Shown here one piece after another: positions 1-15,672 of a stretch of 64,000 nt of DNA. The stretch covers positions 47,075,250 through 47,139,249 of the forward strand of contig LS997563.1 of NCBI GenBank assembly GCA_000469685.2, in the 5' to 3' direction. Both the position numbers and the translations under genes were made by a program. The DNA comes from Haemonchus contortus (taxonomy: Eukaryota; Nematoda; Chromadorea; Rhabditida; Trichostrongylidae). Positions within the stretch are counted from its first letter, which is position 1, and each line of letters begins with the position of its first letter. The notes under the pieces are model-generated. The model had not been told where the DNA came from, searched no databases, and worked only from the letters and a program-made list of their open reading frames with translations.

Positions 1-138
1 ATAGTGGTAAATATTCACACTTCACCAATGTTAGGCATATTGAAACTTCGCTTGATCAGATCCAGTTGGAAAGGAGTTGTGATTGAAAATTATAATTGAA
101 GAAGCATTTCGCCGAATACTTTTGAGCGCTACTATATA

Positions 139-4194
<4,056 letters not shown>

Positions 4195-4198
4195 TATT

Positions 4199-5478
4199 AG
4201 GTCATCTCATTCAAAAGTTCGCAGACATCCAGAGGGATGGCGGGATTATGAAGGAGGCTGTCACCATCCACAGCGTTTTGATCAGAAGCGAGGACCGTCA
4301 GCTACGACACTGCCCGATTTCGACATCATGACTGCAGCAGAAAATATTGACAATTTGAAAAGAAGTATTACTGAACAGGATCAACGCGAAATTGTCAAAT
4401 GGGCACTACACGAGAAGAATCCGCCGCTCAAACTCATCGTGAGCTCAATCAACAAATGGACGGGGCGAGTTTTTCAAGCGTAATGTGCAGAAATGGGTGC
4501 GAATGTTTAAAGAAGGAAGAACGGAGACAAGTGAGGGCCGAGGTGGTGCTCACATTGTCCACTCCGCACACGAAGAACGAGTGGCTGAAATCAAGCGTCG
4601 AATGGCTGAGCGCAGAGATTGCACCACTGCCGAACTTGCCCGCGAGGTCGGCATTCCTGCTACTACCGTTGGCCGAGTTGTGTCCAAAGAATTGAAGATG
4701 GTCAAGAAGATGTGTGTATGGGTACCTCATTTACTTACAGAAGCGCAGGTCCAAAACCGAATTTATGCCTGTAGAAACAGTCTTCTCCGCCACCGACGAC
4801 ACCCACGACTTTTGAAACGAACGTTGGCTATAGATGAAACATGGGTGGGTTTGTACACTGAGCCCGAAAGTCAGAAGCGTCGTGTTTGGATGGACGGCGA
4901 TGAGGAACCGCTCGAATTGGTTCATAAAAAGACACGTGGTTCCAAGTGGATGCTCATCGTGGCAATGGATTTCTGGGACGTGGCGTTCTGGCGACTCTGT
5001 CCTGAGAAAATGACCGTCACTTCTGAAGTGTATTGCCAGTTTCTCCAAGATAATACCGACAATTGGATGGCAGCACACAACTTTAAGAGGGCAATTATCG
5101 CTCATGACAATGCCAGGCCCACCCATCTCAAATTGCGCAGCAGTTTTTTGAAGGAAAGAATATTGAAACCTAGATTCAACCGCCGTATTCCCCGAGCTCC
5201 AGCCGTGCGATTTCAACTGGTTCGGTCAAATGAAGATACGTCGCAGCGGCAAACGCTTTGACAACTGGTCGATCGCCGAAATGGACGTCAACAGCATTTT
5301 ATCTGCACATGTTGAAGGAAGGAAGCTACTTGGTGTCCAGGTGCTACCTGGACGCTGGGAGAGGGTCGTCAACAATGATGGAGCCTACCCGACACAACAC
5401 TAGAATATTAGCTTTTTACCTTGTTTGCTGTTCATTTTATTCGAATAAAAGCTTGCGAATTTTTGAATGAGATGACCT
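4199..5478 (+). mobile_element. Mariner-type element, family D, nearly full length
   Basis: The terminal inverted repeat begins GGTCATCTCATTCAAAAGTT and closes with its complement just before TA at 5479-5480. The length of 1.28 kb is full size for a mariner. Almost the whole transposase is readable, with only two frame breaks (see the transposase entry). It is the best-preserved DNA transposon in the window and so probably the youngest. It is joined to mariner B copy 1 by a (TA)n tract of only about 60 bases. Confidence 0.88.
4327..5401 (+). pseudogene. Mariner transposase, DD34D-type, two frameshifts
   Basis: Transposases of this family cut and paste their own element using a three-Asp catalytic triad. 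The frame opens with the Met at 4327 and encodes the start of the N-terminal helix-turn-helix domain. It is then broken at a run of five T (4470-4474); removing one T would restore the frame, so a one-base insertion is likely. From 4485 to 5261 the frame is open: a second helix-turn-helix, the linker motif WVPHLLTEAQ near 4718-4747, the first catalytic Asp in AIDETWV (codon 4833) and the second in HDNARP (codon 5106). The third Asp (CDFNWF, codon 5209) lies in another frame after a second shift near 5175-5195, about 34 residues downstream, matching the mariner DD34D spacing. The expected C-terminal region follows to the stop near 5401. Confidence 0.88.

Positions 5479-5538
<60 letters not shown>
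5479..5538. repeat. (TA)n tract between two mariner elements
   Basis: About 60 bases of TA with one TG interruption fill the whole space between the right end of mariner D and the left end of mariner B copy 1. Confidence 0.95.
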
Positions 5539-5542
<4 letters not shown>

Positions 5543-6793
5543 GGGCCAAAATTATGATTACACAGATATCACATCCCCGAAAACGAATAGAAGGCTGAAA
5601 AAGCAAATCAATTTCATAAAATCGTCTATCACTAATCTCTTATCAAAATACTACATTGGGACTGGGATCTGTTGCTTTCTGTTTTCACCCAACCCCAAAG
5701 ACGACGATGGACAAGCGGTGGCACGCAGCTAAGGTTATCGAATGATCCCGGCTTTTTGCGAAGCATTTTCGAGATAACTTTACTTCTTATTCAGGCTAAC
5801 GGATGCTTTCATCCCAAAGGCTAACCACACTGAGACACCCATGGGATTTAGGGCAGGGCTCCAGAGTTGTCACTGATCGGAGGTTATGAAGTCAGGGAAC
5901 CCCTTTTACGGAATTTTTAGACAATTTCTGACCTGCAGTCAGGAGCATCATCTTGACTATATGTCCGGCTTAAACCGCCAAATTGTCTTATTGCGCACAA
6001 AAGATCGAACAGGTCTTCAAATCAACTTTCACCCTTATTTTACAAAAATAGTCGGTGCTTTTGCCTCGGCGGTGACGCTCGCAAAGGATATTGCAGAAAG
6101 ACAGGGATCCTAGCGCTGAATCACTTCCGTTTATTTCAGCTTTATACAAAACTTGTAGCCCTGTTTACTAGGCACCTTTTTCACCGCGGATATCTTTTCG
6201 TATGTAGGTGAACAGGAGTTCCGTACAACAATTTTTTGTATGCGGCGGGGCAGCTTTGGTGAGCCGACATTTCTCTTCCTTTTATTCTGCTCATTGAGGA
6301 GTTCACTTTCTGATCGTATAAAGGCCTGGTTGTGCAGATGATGCTTTACGATATCGCGCAGAAAACGTTGCGAGGTATCCATTCATTGAGCTATTTTGGG
6401 CTCAGAATGAGTTTCGCTGCTACGCAGACTTTCGCCCTGCTTCCTTAAAACTCCCACTAAATATAACCGCAGGCCCCTTAGGTTTACCGCGCCTATCTGT
6501 GATTGTTCCCAACTCTCGAAGGCGTATTATGGTTGATTGTATCACTTGCCTTGTTACGCTAAGTCTCTGTAGATGCACCGTGCCAAAAGTGCTTGTAAAC
6601 GCGAAGTGACGATTTATTCACGGGGTAATTACGCCTACGTTAATTTCAAAATCTATCAGAAGTTTAGTATCATCAGAAAGGTAATAATGTAATCCACCTT
6701 GTGAGATAGAAGAAAGCGAACGAAGTGCTATGCCCTCAGAAAAAAATCGCTATTAGCGTCAACGCGTGCTGTAATCATAATTTTGGCCCACCC

Positions 6794-6795
<2 letters not shown>
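5537..6795 (-). mobile_element. Mariner-type element, family B copy 1 (dead)
   Basis: The ends are inverted copies of CAGGGTGGGCCAAAATTATG; the left end has lost the first C. Both ends abut TA tracts. The minus strand carries a transposase relic, clearest at 6382-6131, where a peptide beginning MDTSQRFLRDIVKHHL matches the region just before the first catalytic Asp. An in-frame relic of the DEKI motif follows, altered by frame changes. Copies 2 and 3 lie at 22425-23704 (+) and 53744-54855 (-). Confidence 0.85.

Positions 6796-6822
<27 letters not shown>
6796..6822. repeat. (TA)n tract at right end of mariner B copy 1
   Basis: Thirteen or so TA units follow the terminal CCCTG of the element directly. 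Confidence 0.95.
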
Positions 6823-6824
<2 letters not shown>

Positions 6825-6828
6825 AGCG

Positions 6829-7690
6829 CTCTAGTCTGTCTGTCTGTCTGTCTTTTTGTTGTTTAATTGTTTTTTCATACGGAAATTCGATATTACCTGA
6901 AAAAGCACCAGCAGAAGTCGAGGGAAGCTTGGTGTCGTTTGGGCATACGGCAGAAGCAACAACGCGCATGTGAGCTCAGCGGAGATACGACCACGGGGGG
7001 GGGGTACTCTCCCACAGAAGCGGGCGCTGAGCAAAACGTCAGGATTAGGTTTCATAACAGCTCAGAAGCCTTGAAAAAATGAGCAAAGGTTGAGGATTGG
7101 TCAACAAGTGGGCTGAAGGGGACTCACCGGAGGTGGGCGGAGCATTATCTAAGGCGGTAATTTCCACATAAGATCATAGCTTGCCTCAACGAAAGCGTGG
7201 AGGACAAAGAAATGAAAGGAGCGAGCAAGGGCTTATGTGTGCCGATCATTCATAGACCTAGCGGGGTTCCGCCCACAATGGGCGGGGCGTGCGCTCAAAC
7301 GGGGCCACTTTTGAAAACGTGTACAATTCTGTTCAAAACGTTCTAAAAAGCGGAGAAAAGGGGTTACAGGTAATAGAAGTAGTGGAATCAAATCTCTAAT
7401 GTGGGCGGGGTTTGCGCTGAGATTGGCGGAGCTTAGATCAGAAATTCAAAGTTTTGTTCAGAACAGTTCTAGAATGCGGGAAAAATAATCAGTGGTCAGA
7501 GAGGGGGATGATCGGATCCCTGACTTGGGCCGAGTTTGAACAGGGAGGGGCGGGGCTAGATCAAAATTTCACAAATCTGATTGAAAAACCCTAGAGTGGT
7601 TAAGGGCGGCCAAGACAATGACGGGCAAATTTTTTTCTAGGGGGGGGGAGGGTCCGCACGGTGGAAGGGGCTATAGTCACTTATTAATAA
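6829..7690. repeat. (CTGT)n plus degenerate tandem repeat with GGGCGG palindromes
   Basis: A CTGT tetranucleotide run at about 6834-6854 leads into GC-rich, G-tract-bearing sequence. Loosely repeated units of about 125-140 bases follow. Each carries a version of CCGCCCACAATGGGCGG, an imperfect palindrome, followed by a TCAAAA...GTTCTA block (units near 7269, 7397 and 7523). The same organisation recurs at 63319-64000, and pieces occur at 26640-26830, 27590-27720, 57310-57600 and 62280-62500. It is non-coding as far as I can see. Confidence 0.7.
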
Positions 7691-8777
7691 TTCTGTCTAA
7701 ATGAAATATGCTTATCGAGCGAGATGCTCTCGAAGCGGTTTAGCGTTCAAGTCTAGAGAGAACTATCTTATCCTAATGATCTTACATTCCGTTGAATGAC
7801 TCCATCGCTGATGAGCGATCGTGGACACATAATGCACGCATTAGCGTGCATAACCCATCTGGTGAAAAATATGCTGCGACTGATTTTGAAAGTTAGAATG
7901 CGTGAAGAGCGGGACCTAGAAGCCTATCCTGTCTATTGGGTTCATAAATTGATTTGTTTGGATCACTATCTGAAACAAACACAGTAGTTACCCCTCATCG
8001 CAGAGTGTGATCACTCTCCACGACAGTATCCAGTCCTCGCATGGGTTCAAGAAGAAAATGAACAATGGGAAGTCCAGTAAGAAAAGTTTTCATTTAAATT
8101 CCTGGTCATAAGTCGGGTCGTTCGATGGATCAGCTTGAGAGGGACCCTCTTTTTCTTCAAAGCGTTGGTGCCCAAACTACACCATTTTGGCCACGATAAG
8201 CTCCCAAAAAAGCAAAAGAGAAGATGCTCAATTTATTTATTTATTTATTTATTTATTTATCTATTTATTCATGCTTTCCATGTCGCGCTGCTGTGGACCA
8301 TATGGTTCACCGAATCGATCATACAAATTCAAAGAAAGAAATAAACAAACCAAGGATGTGATGAACATAAAGTTGAAACAATGCTTCGTCATATAACTCA
8401 GGATTAGTTAACAAGTAATAGAAATTGATGATACCAACAGAGATTGGACCAGAAAGTCGCTCTCTGGTCTATTTCTCCCTGCCTCTGTGTCTGGTTTTCA
8501 GCCCCCTAATGCTACTCGTCTGTTTCGAAAAGCTAATTAATGCTTGTTCCGTGCGTGCCTTAACGCAAACTACTCTTTGACAGTTTTTTTGATGTATACA
8601 CTGATCGCTGGCTACACTTGCCAACTCTCGCCCCATCACTCCTGCCACCATCTTCAAAAATTTGATTTTACTTGATTCATCTCCACGACATTCTAAGACA
8701 CTTTTAATATACTTCATCAAAAAATTGCCATCGATAATACCATACGCCGAATGGCAATTGACTCCTGAAAACTATTA
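7691..8777. other. No gene recognised; (TTTA)n microsatellite at 8228-8270
   Basis: The stretch contains a TTTA/ATTT tetranucleotide run and short unremarkable frames. No exon with splice signals or known motif was recognised. Confidence 0.6.
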
Positions 8778-9648
8778 TTAAGTTGGCAAATAAGTCCTAT
8801 GACAAAGTGAAGACCTTTTTTGAATCATTTCTAAATCTTTTCATCTCAATCAATTTCGGAAAAATACTTACCGAAAAAGTCAACAACCCTCTTTCATACT
8901 CTGAGCCAATCGCTGATGCCATCTCTTCAGGAGTGAGGGAGCTGTGACTCAAAGAAGTAATGGGCTGCCGTTTTTGGATCACATTAAGTTACGAATTTCT
9001 TTTCCACAGCGGGATGCTCAAAAAGACGGAGCACATGGTAGTCGAGGGGGAGGACACTCCAGGAGTACGACTGATGAGTAACCTGGAACCGAACGGGTTT
9101 GGTGAACTCTTGACGTGGGTCTGAAGCGAATTTCCTACTTGCGTACTCCCTCTGTAGAGACTTGATTTACGGTTTGATCGTCCGTCTCTAACAGCGTTGG
9201 CCAAATAAAGGAGATCATAGGAGCAAGTGATGGCTGTGTCCATCTTATCTGCGTCTGGCAACTCATAGTGGATGGTTGCCTTCCATCAAACTAAGGGACG
9301 ATGCTTGCGTTACTCCGAAGTCTAGTATCTCCTACAGCGAAGCGATCCAACAGATTGTTGACCGTCGATCGGTGAGCAGTGCTAGCATCGAATAGATTGC
9401 TGATATTTCGAGCCGCTACACTCGCGTTTTTTCCTTAGCGTGCTTAGTAGAAGGTGATGGTACGAATAGGGTTTGTCCATTCATTGACCAGAATGCTGCT
9501 AAAGCCCACACGCGTGCCCTTATTTACTCATGTGTTGGTTGCCCGGAGGATGGCCTACAATTTAAAACCCTTGCCACCGTGTTCACACTATTGACACGAA
9601 TTCTAAACGCTTCAAATTTTTCGTCGCAGGACTTATTTGCCAACCTAA
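8778..9648 (-). mobile_element. Mariner-type element, family G, internally deleted
   Basis: The ends are TTAAGTTGGCAAATAAGTCC at the left and its inverted complement at the right, each flanked by TA. At 871 bases it is about 400 short of full length. The minus strand shows the C-terminal part of a mariner transposase in broken frames: PLDYHVLRLFEHP near 9035 and a DGISDWLRV segment nearer 8900, the usual region after the third catalytic Asp. N-terminal fragments lie near 9350-9450. The central catalytic part is missing. Confidence 0.75.
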
Positions 9649-10035
9649 TATATTGCTTGAATTTATCCTCGCGACATGTCAGATGTGGTTGCCAATTTAG
9701 CGGATGTTCGGGTGAGAGTAACCTCAACTAGGGATGATTGCTTTGGATCGTCGGAGGAATCGGGCGAGTGCTTGTATAGGCACCATTGGAACGCTAACAC
9801 ATTTTTCCTACCTGTTCGCATTACCATTCTAGCGTCGCGAAAAGGTGATTTTTTCGAAAAGGCAATATAAAAACTGTGGAAGTCATTATCCGAGCATATC
9901 TTTTTCCCGCCGAAGGGGGTAGAAGAAAAACGCTAAATTTGCTCAACCACTGGAGTTGATAGAACAAAAGCGACTCCGGCGTTCTTTGATAGGCATGACG
10001 ACCAAACATTATACATCCCTCGCACAATCCTTTTA
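9649..10035. other. No gene recognised between mariner G and the MITE
   Basis: About 390 bases with no motif, splice-bounded frame or repeat that I recognise. Confidence 0.6.
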
Positions 10036-10710
10036 TTAAAGGCACCGTTCACGATAATTTTGGGTAATCCAGATTATGATGAAAAATGGAAGACAAGATC
10101 GAAACTAGTGCGACTGAGGTGAAGAAACTGCGTGCATCGGTGTTTCCAAAGTGAAAAAAGGCTTCGAAAAAACGTTAAAAAGGGGGCTAGACGAGAATGA
10201 AACCAGAAAAATGAAGAAGAGTGGGGTGTTCGGACGAGCTAAACAGTGTGTTTCACTGCGCGCGTGTGGGTCCTGGTGCGAATAACAGACAATGGTAAGA
10301 AAAAATTCATTCACTTATAAGCATAAATAAACTTAAAAACCCTAGTGACAGCGAAAGTAGCTCACCTTTTTCAGCCTCTAAGAGTAGGAAATCAAATATG
10401 GGATCGCGGGAGCGAAAAGAAAAACAGAGGAAAAAAGAATGGGAGAAAAACGTCGCCTCATCACTCAGCGATTATCTGCTTGTGCGTGGGTCCTAGAACA
10501 AATAATAGCAATCTGTATTGTCTCGACACTCGTCTAACGTGACACCGATCGAGGGGCGGGAGCGCGAACTACGGCAACAACGGGGCTGCCACTATGCCCT
10601 GGACGTCGAGATTGGGGGAGTGAGAGGGTCCCTTCTTCAACCCATGGCGGCCGCTGAGTATTGATAAGATAAAAACTCAATAACTTTTTTATCGTGAACG
10701 GTGCCTTTAA
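10036..10710. mobile_element. MITE M1 copy 1, TTAA-flanked
   Basis: The inverted ends are AAGGCACCGTTCACGATAA at 10038 and its complement ending at 10708, flanked on both sides by TTAA. TTAA target duplications are typical of piggyBac-type transposition. No transposase is present, so the element is non-autonomous. The interior matches copy 2 (52017-52677) almost throughout, including two similar stretches ending in CGTGTGGGTCCTGG-like sequence. A shorter copy 3 is at 33622-34139. Confidence 0.8.
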
Positions 10711-11417
10711 GAAATTAATCGTGCAAACCGTGCAAACATTAGCTATCCGCCTTTTTCCAATCACAACAATACACATTGATCTCAACATGAGACCATTTTA
10801 TCGCATATTTCAAAAAGAATGAGGATCTACTGTTTGCGGCTGTTATACTCTTCTGCCGAGCAAGGGTTTCAGAAGGAACTATTCATCAATTCAACGGTTC
10901 ACTTCAAATTAAAGAACAGTAAGCTATTATGAGGTGCGATTGCGACAGTGCCCGGGCGATTTGTAGTTGATGAGCGGAACAGCAACATTTCCTAAATAAA
11001 ATGCACTGTATTAGCGGAGAAGACGGAGATTTCAGTGGGGAATGCCATAGAGGCTTTCTGTATTTTTCCGATGGAATAAAAAAAAGGATAGAGGAGTGGG
11101 TTCGACCATAACTAGCGAACTAATCCTACATACTGCACCGCGGGCTGGGACTCAGTAACTAGATCTTCCTACTATAATTATATGGGAGTAAGCAGGAGAC
11201 CTCATTCTCTGCTGGTTGTAATTTTTGATGTCAGCAAATTTTGTCCACTCGAGCGGTGGAATTGATGAGTCATATTCCAAACGTGGACTTCAAATACGTC
11301 GTCACGTTCTTTGAAGGGGATAAGTCCCTTGTTGGATTTCGAGCAATTCGTCTTGAGTTGCTTATGGGATTTCGAATATGAAGATTGCGTCCAAACATTG
11401 GGCCGTTGGTGTAATTA
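10711..11417. other. No gene recognised (0.7 kb)
   Basis: Nothing recognisable on either strand. Confidence 0.55.
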
Positions 11418-12152
11418 TTAGGTTGAGCCATAAGTCCTCGGACAATGTGATAGTGATGACTTCTAGAGATCATAACTCAGGAAAGAGATGACGAAAATGG
11501 ACGCGCCAGGCATTGTTAGGTGGAGTGAAACAGCTCTTCCAATTACATACTAACGAATACATCTGACCAATCCCTGCGCTTGAGCGTGAGGAGAGAAAGT
11601 GCCATGACGGCGAGGCAGTTCATATCATACTTCAAAGCATGAAGCACCCATCGACCGAGCTTTCGAACCTTGCCGATTGAATTCAATCCACGAATGAATG
11701 TTTAGTGACTCCCCAAGAGTGGCTGCCAGCTCACGAGTAGTCGGCTTTTACCTGGCTCCACAGCACGTCCAAATCCAACTCCATTGAGAGTCCCGGACGG
11801 TCATCATCTTCGATGGAATAGTCGTCCGACGTGAACTTCGAGTGCCACTTTTAAACTGCGCATCTAGGAAGAGCAACCTTCTCGTAAACTTCCTTCACAC
11901 GTCTAGGTTCTTGGCCAGATAAAAGAAGAAATAGGATGGTGTTGCGGAGATGAAGCTGCGACGATTTGAAGTCATGGTGTATGGCTGCAGGGAAGGGAAC
12001 AGTTAAGTGTGTTTGTTGATATGCATTTGGAAGAGCTTTTTATACTCCATCTAATGATGCCACGAGCGTTCATTTCCGTCACCTCTCTTCCAAGTTATGA
12101 TCACTAGAAGTCATCACGATCACTTTGTCCGAAGACTTATGACTCAACCTAA
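11418..12152 (-). mobile_element. Mariner-type element, family E, deletion derivative
   Basis: The left end is TTAGGTTGAGCCATAAGTCC. The similarity between the two ends continues for roughly 75 bases as a long inverted repeat, and both ends are TA-flanked. The minus strand from about 12000 to 11600 gives, in broken frames, the N-terminal helix-turn-helix half of a mariner transposase: a TTRELAASLG segment followed by GKVRKLGRWV. The catalytic domain is deleted. The ends resemble those of mariners in the Hsmar1/mellifera style, a class known from hookworms (the bandit element). That assignment is inference. Confidence 0.78.
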
Positions 12153-13219
12153 TAATATGTAGTCCCTTCTGAGAACCTTGCATGACCCGAGCATATGCAC
12201 AACCGCAAACAAGTATGCCGCCGTAAAACATTGGGGAAGTTGGAGACCAACCAGATATATTACTTACAAATCTTCAAAATTTCCTGTTAGTAGTCTCCAA
12301 CTTCTCTCTTGTTTGAATCTCGGCATTTTCATTTACGAAACTCTTCTGCCGTTCAAGGTTTTTAGGTAAAACACTTTATTAGGTTGACGACCTATCGTTT
12401 CATCGTAATCGCCTCTTCAGAGGCCTGAACACAATTCGAGATGGTTTACAATAATACCCGATAGCGTTTAATCTCTCTAGCAAAAATGACTGAAATCGTA
12501 AGGAAACTATCCAATTCATGAAATGCTCCACCGTCAAAGCGGATGGATTCCGATGTCGCCACAGGTGACTGTCACAAGCGAAGAAGACTTCTCAAATGTC
12601 TTCCTTACATTGATAGCTGGGATCACATTGCGATGTTACTGACCACGAGTCGTAGCTCGCAGAGCGGTAAATATGGCAAGGGGACACTGGTTATGGACGG
12701 ACTCTCTTCTCTATTGTCTATCATAGGATTCCTTTGTGAAATCCAGAACGCTTCTAATGTCTTTCTTGCTAAAATTTCCGTTTCCTGCGCTATTATCGGC
12801 CACTTCACTTCGAAATTTTCGCCGTTGTTTTTCTCAACTTCATGTTGACCGAGCGATGTTCCCTTAATTTTTTGTTCTGTTTATTTCTGTTAATTTTTAT
12901 ACCTACATATACTCATCCGTAAAAAGTGGGCCATGTTTGACAAAGTTCTGACAAGACATTCAAAAGATTATGGAGCAAGCTGAGTAAATTATAAAATGTA
13001 CAAACTCGAAAAGTCTAAGTCTCTACGAATAAGTCGTAATTAAGACAAAGTTCTCACACTGTTTTTTACAAGTTTGTTATCTCTTCCCCGAACACTGCGT
13101 TGTGATGTATGTTGCTTGGCGCGGTCCTTCCCATTGCGGCTCCCATTTGAGCAGTTTGTGAAATGGCCAACTCATCCAAGTGATTCAACCTTCTGTTCAT
13201 GCTAATGGGTGCATCTTCT
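12153..13219. other. No gene recognised; one dispersed motif at about 12385-12435
   Basis: The segment near 12385-12435 (CGTTTC...CAGAGGCCTGA...TTCGAGA) resembles the loop of the fold-back at 30188-30447. Otherwise no coding or RNA feature is recognised. Confidence 0.5.
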
Positions 13220-15240
13220 TCTCCCTAGCGTTAATTCCGCGCCGTCGCAGGATCCGCTGTTCTCGTCAGCCGTCTCCATTTCATTCTACCTACGGCATCT
13301 TCTGCCGTCACCTTGGCTTCGGCGAAGTCCTTTTTGATCACGCCATCTCTTCTTTGGGGCTCCTCGTGGTCGCTTACCTTGAGCCTCGAACTTCATTGCT
13401 TCCCTAATCGGATGGCTCTGTGGTCTTCTTAGTACATGCCCGAACCATCGCAAGCGCTGTTCTCTCGTCTTTAGTTGAACTGAGGCTGTTTGCATGGCCG
13501 TCCTGACGTCTTCATTTCTGACCCGATACAGCCGCGTCCAGTCGCAGGCCCCCTCTAAGCATTCTCATTTCGAGCTGGAGCTATCCTTCATGGGACTTAC
13601 CCACGGGCTAACACTCGCTGCCGTAGGGCATCGTGGGCCTTACTAGTGTCCACACACACAATGACTGTCTACACCTTTCCGTTGAGGGTCCTGGAGCACC
13701 GACGGCTGTAGAGGATACCGGTGGACTCCCTCCACTTCATCCACGTCGTATTTATTCGGGATTTTACGACCTGGTCCACGCTACAGGCAGCGGCCAGATC
13801 ACTCCCCAGGTAACGGAAGTCCTGTACCTTTTCGATGGCTTCCCCGCGACCGTCGACGATTGACTCCGGGCCCTGCTCGGAGCTGAGGAATTTGGTCTTG
13901 TTCATGTTCAGCCGGAGTCCATTCTCCGCCAATACCCTCTGCCATTTCTGGAGCTCGTCCTGCAGCTCTTCCTTGCTCTCCACTATCAGAGGGATGTCAT
14001 CATGTCATCGGCGTAGAGGATAATCTTCAGTGGTCCATCCATGAGTTCTTCTGTGACGACTCCATAGTGAGCAATAAGATTAACAGGCTCAGAGCTGATC
14101 CCTGGTGTACCCCAAACTTGACATCTATTGCTCCAGTTTGGCCGTGTGGGGTGCGTATTGTTGTGGTGGAACCATCGTACATGTCCTTTACCCGAGAGAT
14201 CATGTGCTCTCTAACTTCTCATTTTCCGAGCGCCCTCCACAGGACTTGTCGCGGGAGACGGTCGAATGCCTTCCCCAGATCGAAGAAGGCTAGGTAGCAG
14301 GTCTACGCTTTTCTCAATACTTCTCCATAACTTGTCCGCCTATGGAGATGGCATCCGTTGTAGAGCTTTCAGGCATGAAGCCGAACCGCTTCTGTGAGAT
14401 CGGGACCAACTCTTTCAATCTTGAGTCGACCAGCCGCTCGTACATTTTCATCGTGTGAGCTGTCAACTAGATCCCCCTGTAGTCAGAACACTCCATTGCG
14501 TCTACCCTTTGCTTGAGGATGGAAACAATACTACTGCTCCTCCACGCCTCTGGGAATCGTCCTTGGTGGTCACTGAATTCAAGAATCGCGTGACCCACCT
14601 TATCCCGTGCTTTCCGAGCGACCTCCATGCCTCGACAGATACCCCATCCATACCAATTGCCTTTCCAACCTTCATTTTTCCCATTGCTTTACGCACTTCA
14701 TCCTCTGCCCAGTTTGATGGGGCCAACCGGGCCAATTCTTCGTTTAAGAGCCTGTCGAAGTATTCCTTCTACCTACCCCTGACCTAACCAGGCTTCCTGA
14801 GGATGGCACCCTCGCTGCTCCTAATGGACTTCACTACCCCGATGTCTTGAGTAGCCCGGTTACGCTCTTTTGCCAGTCGAAAGACGAACTTCTCTCCTTC
14901 TCGTCCCTCGAGTCTCTCATACAAGGCTTCCGTTTCCGTATTCTTTGCCTTCGCTACAGCACCCTTGACGACTCTCTTGGAAGTCTTATAGGCAGTCAGG
15001 TCCCCTGGAGCACGTGTTTTCTCCCAGCGCTTGTGGGCCGTTTTCTTCTGCCTCACAACTCGCTGGACTTTATCACTACAAAACCATGCTTCCTTGTCCC
15101 CTCGGGATCCACCCTGAGTTTCTCCCAGCGTTTCACTGGCACATCGTAGGATGTCCATCACGGCGTTGCTCCAGGTTTGCTGCATCGGTCCTTCGGGATC
15201 TGGGAGTCCTGGTTCCAGTATTTTCTCTTTAAGGTATTCT
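13220..15240 (-). pseudogene. LINE (non-LTR retrotransposon) reverse-transcriptase relic
   Basis: The minus strand encodes, from 15240 down to 13236, the connector and reverse transcriptase of a LINE that copies itself by target-primed reverse transcription. In order: a charged connector (15185-14784), RT fingers with GKMKVGKAIGMDGVSVEAW (near 14690), the DLGKAFD block (near 14270), GVHQGSALS (near 14110), the catalytic YADD box (complement of 14004-14015), then the thumb and C-terminal motifs QRLRWFGHVLRRPQSHPIRE and RGAPKKRWRD (13495-13330), ending DPATAR. Frames break repeatedly; just after YADD an apparent 8-base tandem duplication (GATGACAT) shifts the frame. No endonuclease domain is present upstream, so the copy is 5'-truncated, the usual LINE outcome. 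Confidence 0.85.
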
Positions 15241-15672
15241 CTTTCGTATCAGGCAGTGGTAAGGCCCATGATGCTCTACGGCAACGAATGTTGTCCCTTA
15301 AGTAAACCCATGAGGGACAGCTCCACTCTGCTGAAATGAGAATGCTCAGATGGGTCTGCGGCTGGATGAGGCTGGATCGGGTCAGAAGTGAAGACATCAA
15401 GACGGCTATGCAAACAGCCCCAGTTCGACTAAAGATGAGAGAGCAGCGCTTGCGATAGTTCGGAGATGTACTAAAAAGGCTACAGAGCCATCCGATAAGG
15501 TCGATATAGTGGAGTTCGAGGCTCAAGGTACCGTCCACGAGGAGGTCTAAGGAAGAGATGGCGAGACCTGAAGAACCTTGCCGAAGCTAAGATGATGGCA
15601 GAAGATTCCTTAGATAAATGGAGACGGCTGACAAGAACAGAGAACCCTGCGACAGCGCGGGATCAACGCTAG
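15241..15672 (+). pseudogene. Second LINE copy, C-terminal part, opposite orientation
   Basis: The + strand reads VVRPMMLYGNECCPLSKP (15251 on), then in shifted frames RMLRWVCGW, REQRLR, RGGLRKRWRD and WRRLTRTENPATARD, ending at a stop near 15672. This is the same family and C-terminal region as the minus-strand LINE, whose connector begins just next to it, so the two copies lie head to head with no spacer that I can identify. It is frame-broken and 5'-truncated. Confidence 0.82.

Noticed and set aside
15158..15538. Minus-strand frame of 126 residues
   Set aside because: It spans the junction of the two LINE copies and runs antisense to the + copy.
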